Shown: in pieces, positions 60,399 to 64,000 of the stretch
Layout: every line of letters starts with the position of its first letter
Position numbering within the stretch: position 1 is the first letter of the stretch
Position numbers and translations under genes: made by a program
Assembly: GCA_008711295.1 (NCBI GenBank)
Contig: VUYV01000215.1
Span: forward strand, 1,032,239 to 1,096,238
Direction of reading: 5' to 3'
Length of the DNA stretch: 64,000 bases
From: Anarhynchus alexandrinus
Lineage: Eukaryota; Chordata; Aves; Charadriiformes; Charadriidae
Notes under the pieces: model-generated
The model's database searches: none
The model's input: the letters and a program-made list of their open reading frames with translations, nothing else
Told to the model about the DNA's origin: nothing

Positions 60399-63300
60399 TA
60401 TTTGTATTAGAGGGATTTCCGGAAAACTTAGCATGTGTAAGTAGAGGAAAAAAGTATATATTAACTTCAAAAGCTTTTGGGGTTGGGATTGTAAAAATAT
60501 TTTACTTGGAGGGTAAGTCCTTCAGGCAACTCTCCTCACAGTAGGTCAAGAAAAGGCAAAGATAGGAAGAAAGCATTTATTTTTAACCCAAATTCTTTAC
60601 ATAAGGTTTTAATCTCTGTGACTATACAAAAGTGGGGGAGAGTGCAGTGCCTCAGCAAATAAGAGAATAAATGTCAGAGATGAAAGTGGTAAGTTGTAAG
60701 ATTAATACACAACTATGTGCTGAACACCATTGTTCAGGAACCAAAAAACCCTGCATGGAGTAATACTGTAGGATTTTTCTATTGTCTTTAATGGAAGAAG
60801 ATGTGGAACTTTTTCTATTTAATTTCTTGCTGTATTCGCCTAGCGCTTCTAGCTCTTTTCTGAGTCCATCTACTGCAAGTTCTTCAGAGACCTTTATGTG
60901 GTCCCCAAAATGAATGATAAGGATGACCTCCTACATATATATGTACCATGCCTTCAGGTGTTCCATCTGTTGAGTAATTCAGCCTTATAAAGGACTTGGA
61001 AATCAAGACAAAAGCTTGTCACATCAAACACTACACCCTGTTATGCATAACAACCTTGTAGTTTGAAAAACTTAAATGTTATAGCCTTGTAAGAAGCTCT
61101 ACAGTACTTCATGTGTTAATGCAAAAGTGATGGAGGAATGAAAATAATTAGTTCAGGGTGGTTATTTCCCATTTTTTATTTATGAAGAAGTTTCAGGAAT
61201 GTAATTTCTGTAGATACAACAAATGCTTGATGGTATACAAAAACCAAATGCTCTGTGGGTTTTCCTGTCCGTTTTGAATATGGAGTTATCTAGAAGACCT
61301 AGATTTGGACTAAGACCCTCACTGTAGCAGGGACAGCAAAACTGTGGCGCACAGAAGCAAGGAATCTGACAGTATTTCATGGGGTTAAATGTAACGTGAA
61401 AACAGGTAGATTTTCTGTTAGATGTGAATTCTCAGAGCTGCCAAATGCCAGCATCTTCAGCCAATTTAGCAACACTGTGGATGCTAAAAGTCCCTCAGGA
61501 TTTGGCAATCAATGCTTTTTGTGCAGTGTGAAGGTCGTTAGCTTCATTTTCCAGTAGTGGATTTCCCTTTTCCCAACCCAAGTATATTGAATATCTATGT
61601 TTAGACAAACTCAAAAGTCTCAGGTGAGGCTTGTTCACTGAAATAAGTTAAAACAAATCTTCTGTTTTCAATGCACAGACAGTTAAGCAATAGGAATTTT
61701 ATTGGAAAGTATACCAAATTCAATTAAAAAGATGGTGAACATTGTTAACAGGTTAGGATCACTAGACAGGCTTTCTAAGGTAAAACTTGTTTAAAGGTAG
61801 AGAAGGTTGAGAGTCTTATCCTTGGGATTTGTCTTTTTAGGTGCAAATCAAAGCTTGGAACTGGTGAGGTAGAACGTGTTTAAAGACACCTACTAACCTT
61901 AAAATAGATTTCTTCTTCTTTCCTGCTATTTTTTTCATATGAGGCTTTGCAGCCTGGACTGAGGGAAGCAGATGGCCTGTCTTTGTAATGGACTTCTGCA
62001 GTTGTTCTTTCCTTCTTCTTTGATAGGAATTGCACAATATTCTGAAGGAAATTTTATTCTTATATTTTGATAAAGAAACATCTGAACAAGCTCAACTTGT
62101 AATAGAGAAGGGATTAGGGTTTAAATCTACATCCGATGAAGATCTGACAGATTGGCAGATGTAGATCTGCAAAAACTGGTGGAGAAAGTATGTATCCAAG
62201 GGTGAAAATCAAGACTTCTTTCTCTGGGAGATTCAAAGAGGATCAGATACAAGTTTCTAGTTTCAGTCCTTCTCAATTTAAAAATTAGTAACAAAAAGCG
62301 AGGTGAGCCTATCTGATACGTCCTATACACTGGATGAAGAAAAAAATCTAGATATTTCCAATTCTGTATATTGCAGCCTTCTACTACCCTTTTACTATGG
62401 AAGTAATAAGAAAACATAACTGTAGGAAAAGAATAAAAAACCCCTCAGATCAACATGGAATATAACATGATGCTATCCATGAACAGTTAAGGGAGAGGAC
62501 AGGTCTTCAGCCGTCCTTAGCTCCTCTTTATCTCTGTCTATGCCCTGAGCAGAAATACTGTGCTTCTGCTGGGATTAGTTACAGAAGTCCATCAGCCAAT
62601 CAGGCAATTAAACAAAGAAGTTGATATGGAGTTGACTAATGGGCCACCTTCAGTAGGTCCTCCAGCACTGGCGGTTGCAGCCTGTTCCAGGAGCATCTCC
62701 CACCTTGACTGGAAGGGGACTCATGACTGTCTACAATCTCTACTCTTTCCCAGGGAGAGAAAAATCTGTTCAAAACTATTTGTGACTAAGTTTAACCTTG
62801 TGCAGTTGAGAGAGGCTCAGATAAATTATCTAATTTCAAAGCAAGCCAATCTCATTTTGTTCTCGGTAAGCTTACCAGGATATTCCTTGCTATTCCTGAC
62901 TTTGATATTCAAAATTTAAAAATCTTCTTCTCACATAGTATCCTTAAAGCTAGCTCTTCTATCCCTTGCTTCTTGATGACATAATTTCCTTTATTAAAAA
63001 AAACCAAACAAACACACAAACCCCCATGCCATTGTAGTTTTGTGAATGAATATACTCTAAATATGGATGCTGTAACCTGCATGTGCAGTTTTTTTTAAAA
63101 ACAAACTGCCCTTTGGATTATGTTGTTGCTGCTTTTACAACATCTTTACAAAGACTGTAATTTTCTAAATGCCTTCAGTTGCTTTACTGGTGCTGTTACC
63201 TTACAGACACTTTTTTCTATTTTGTGAGCATGTTAACTGAAGACTCAAAAGAACTAGTAGTAGGAATATTTCACATCAGCCTTCCAAAGCAAAGAGCTGA

Positions 63301-64000
63301 CAATGGGAAAAAATAATACACAGAGTGCATTGACAAACCATCCATGGATTCATTTATAAACCTTACTGTAAACTCAAGATCAAGTCCTGAGACAAAGACA
63401 GGATGTAAATTCCTGCTTGGTGCTTGTTTCTGATGAGTTCAATCAGATTGCTACTAACGACATTTCCTTCAGAAAAGATATGGGGAGTTTTGCAATTACC
63501 TAGGACACTTCAGTTTAAAGTGGTACTGACCACAACTGTAAATGTGTATATTACGAAATATTTGCCTGGGTGAAATTCAACATAAGTCAAAAGCTAAATT
63601 CTTAGTCCATACTTGTTCTTCACCAGTTTGCTAACAGCTCAGGGAATTTAGAGTAGTCCGTTAACTTTGAAAGCATATTCAGACATATATTTTCTCGCAT
63701 CTTTCCGTAAGCAATCCAAGTTATTTGAACTGGACTATTTCCAGGTTATTCAACTCAAATGCTGCTTAAGGACTAGAAAATCTTTCCCCCGGTGAACTTA
63801 GCTGAGAAATCAGAAAGGTTAATTTAAAAAATGTCAGAATGCTTTGTCTTTCTGCTCCTGACATTTATTTTTCCTGCTTTATCGAATTTGGCTAGAGCCA
63901 TTCACCAAAGTCAACCTACAGTATTCACTTTTTTGATAATTCAACTATTTTGCATACCCACCACCCCCCAAGATACCAGCTACCAAAATGGAAAAGAAAT
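60399..64000. other. Unique AT-leaning non-coding DNA
   Basis: No gene or repeat family recognised up to the window edge. A 119-codon plus frame (62560-62919) has no domain. An A/C-rich patch lies at 62994-63026. Confidence 0.5.

Noticed and set aside
1..64000. CRISPR arrays, operons, phage or integron structures
   Set aside because: Nothing with regular spacers, no dense coding, and the CR1 LINEs show this is avian nuclear DNA.
1..64000. Endogenous retrovirus LTRs or gag/pol/env remnants
   Set aside because: Looked for long direct repeats with TG...CA ends and for recognisable retroviral motifs; none could be supported by eye. A RepeatMasker run would be decisive.

Overview
This 64 kb window reads as nuclear DNA of a bird. 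The main evidence is several CR1 LINE copies, the dominant avian retrotransposon. Two of them (19121-19755 and 53148-53612, both minus strand) still show long stretches of the C-terminal reverse-transcriptase ORF, and one carries the diagnostic CR1 3' end (the octamer ATTCTGTG repeated). The 53148 copy has the 3'-region wording I associate with CR1 subfamilies widespread in Neoaves, so a neoavian bird is likely; the species cannot be fixed. Base composition is AT-leaning with small GC-rich islets. There is no operon structure, no dense coding and no ribosome-binding signals, so this is not a bacterial, phage or organelle sequence.

No protein-coding gene could be recognised with confidence on either strand. 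Non-repeat open reading frames are short (at most about 148 codons), start at arbitrary ATGs, lack recognisable domains and behave like chance ORFs. The window is best read as intergenic DNA or the inside of a very long intron. One segment, 41885-42046, has a good acceptor and donor and an open frame, and is offered only as a candidate exon.

Layout. 1-13.9 kb: unique DNA with simple repeats, a homopolymer C run holding an N (10250), a CpG-rich islet at 11.77-11.90 kb with a CTCF-like word beside it, and a G12-C-G12 tract at 13.06 kb. 13.9-28.3 kb: the repeat-rich part, with an ancient CR1/L3-like remnant (13.94 kb), a MIR-like fragment (16.2 kb), a G-quadruplex run (17.13 kb), CR1 copies at 17.5 and 19.1 kb, an ancient CR1/L3-like remnant at 24.1-25.0 kb, a 537-bp near-identical direct duplication around a single N (25497-26570), and another ancient CR1 at 27.9-28.3 kb. 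28.3-48 kb: mostly unique AT-rich DNA with a MIR-like remnant (33.7 kb), several homeodomain-site-rich stretches that look like possible conserved non-coding elements, and the candidate exon. 48-64 kb: CR1 copies at 48.3 and 53.1 kb, an unexplained degenerate stretch at 50.3-51.5 kb, and a GC-rich TATA/E-box/AP-1 cluster at 58.9-59.0 kb followed by G-rich DNA.

The most actionable observation is the 537-bp duplication split by one N, which looks like an uncollapsed contig overlap (two haplotypes joined end to end) rather than biology. I found no new molecular system. The remaining findings are candidates for comparative-genomic checks.
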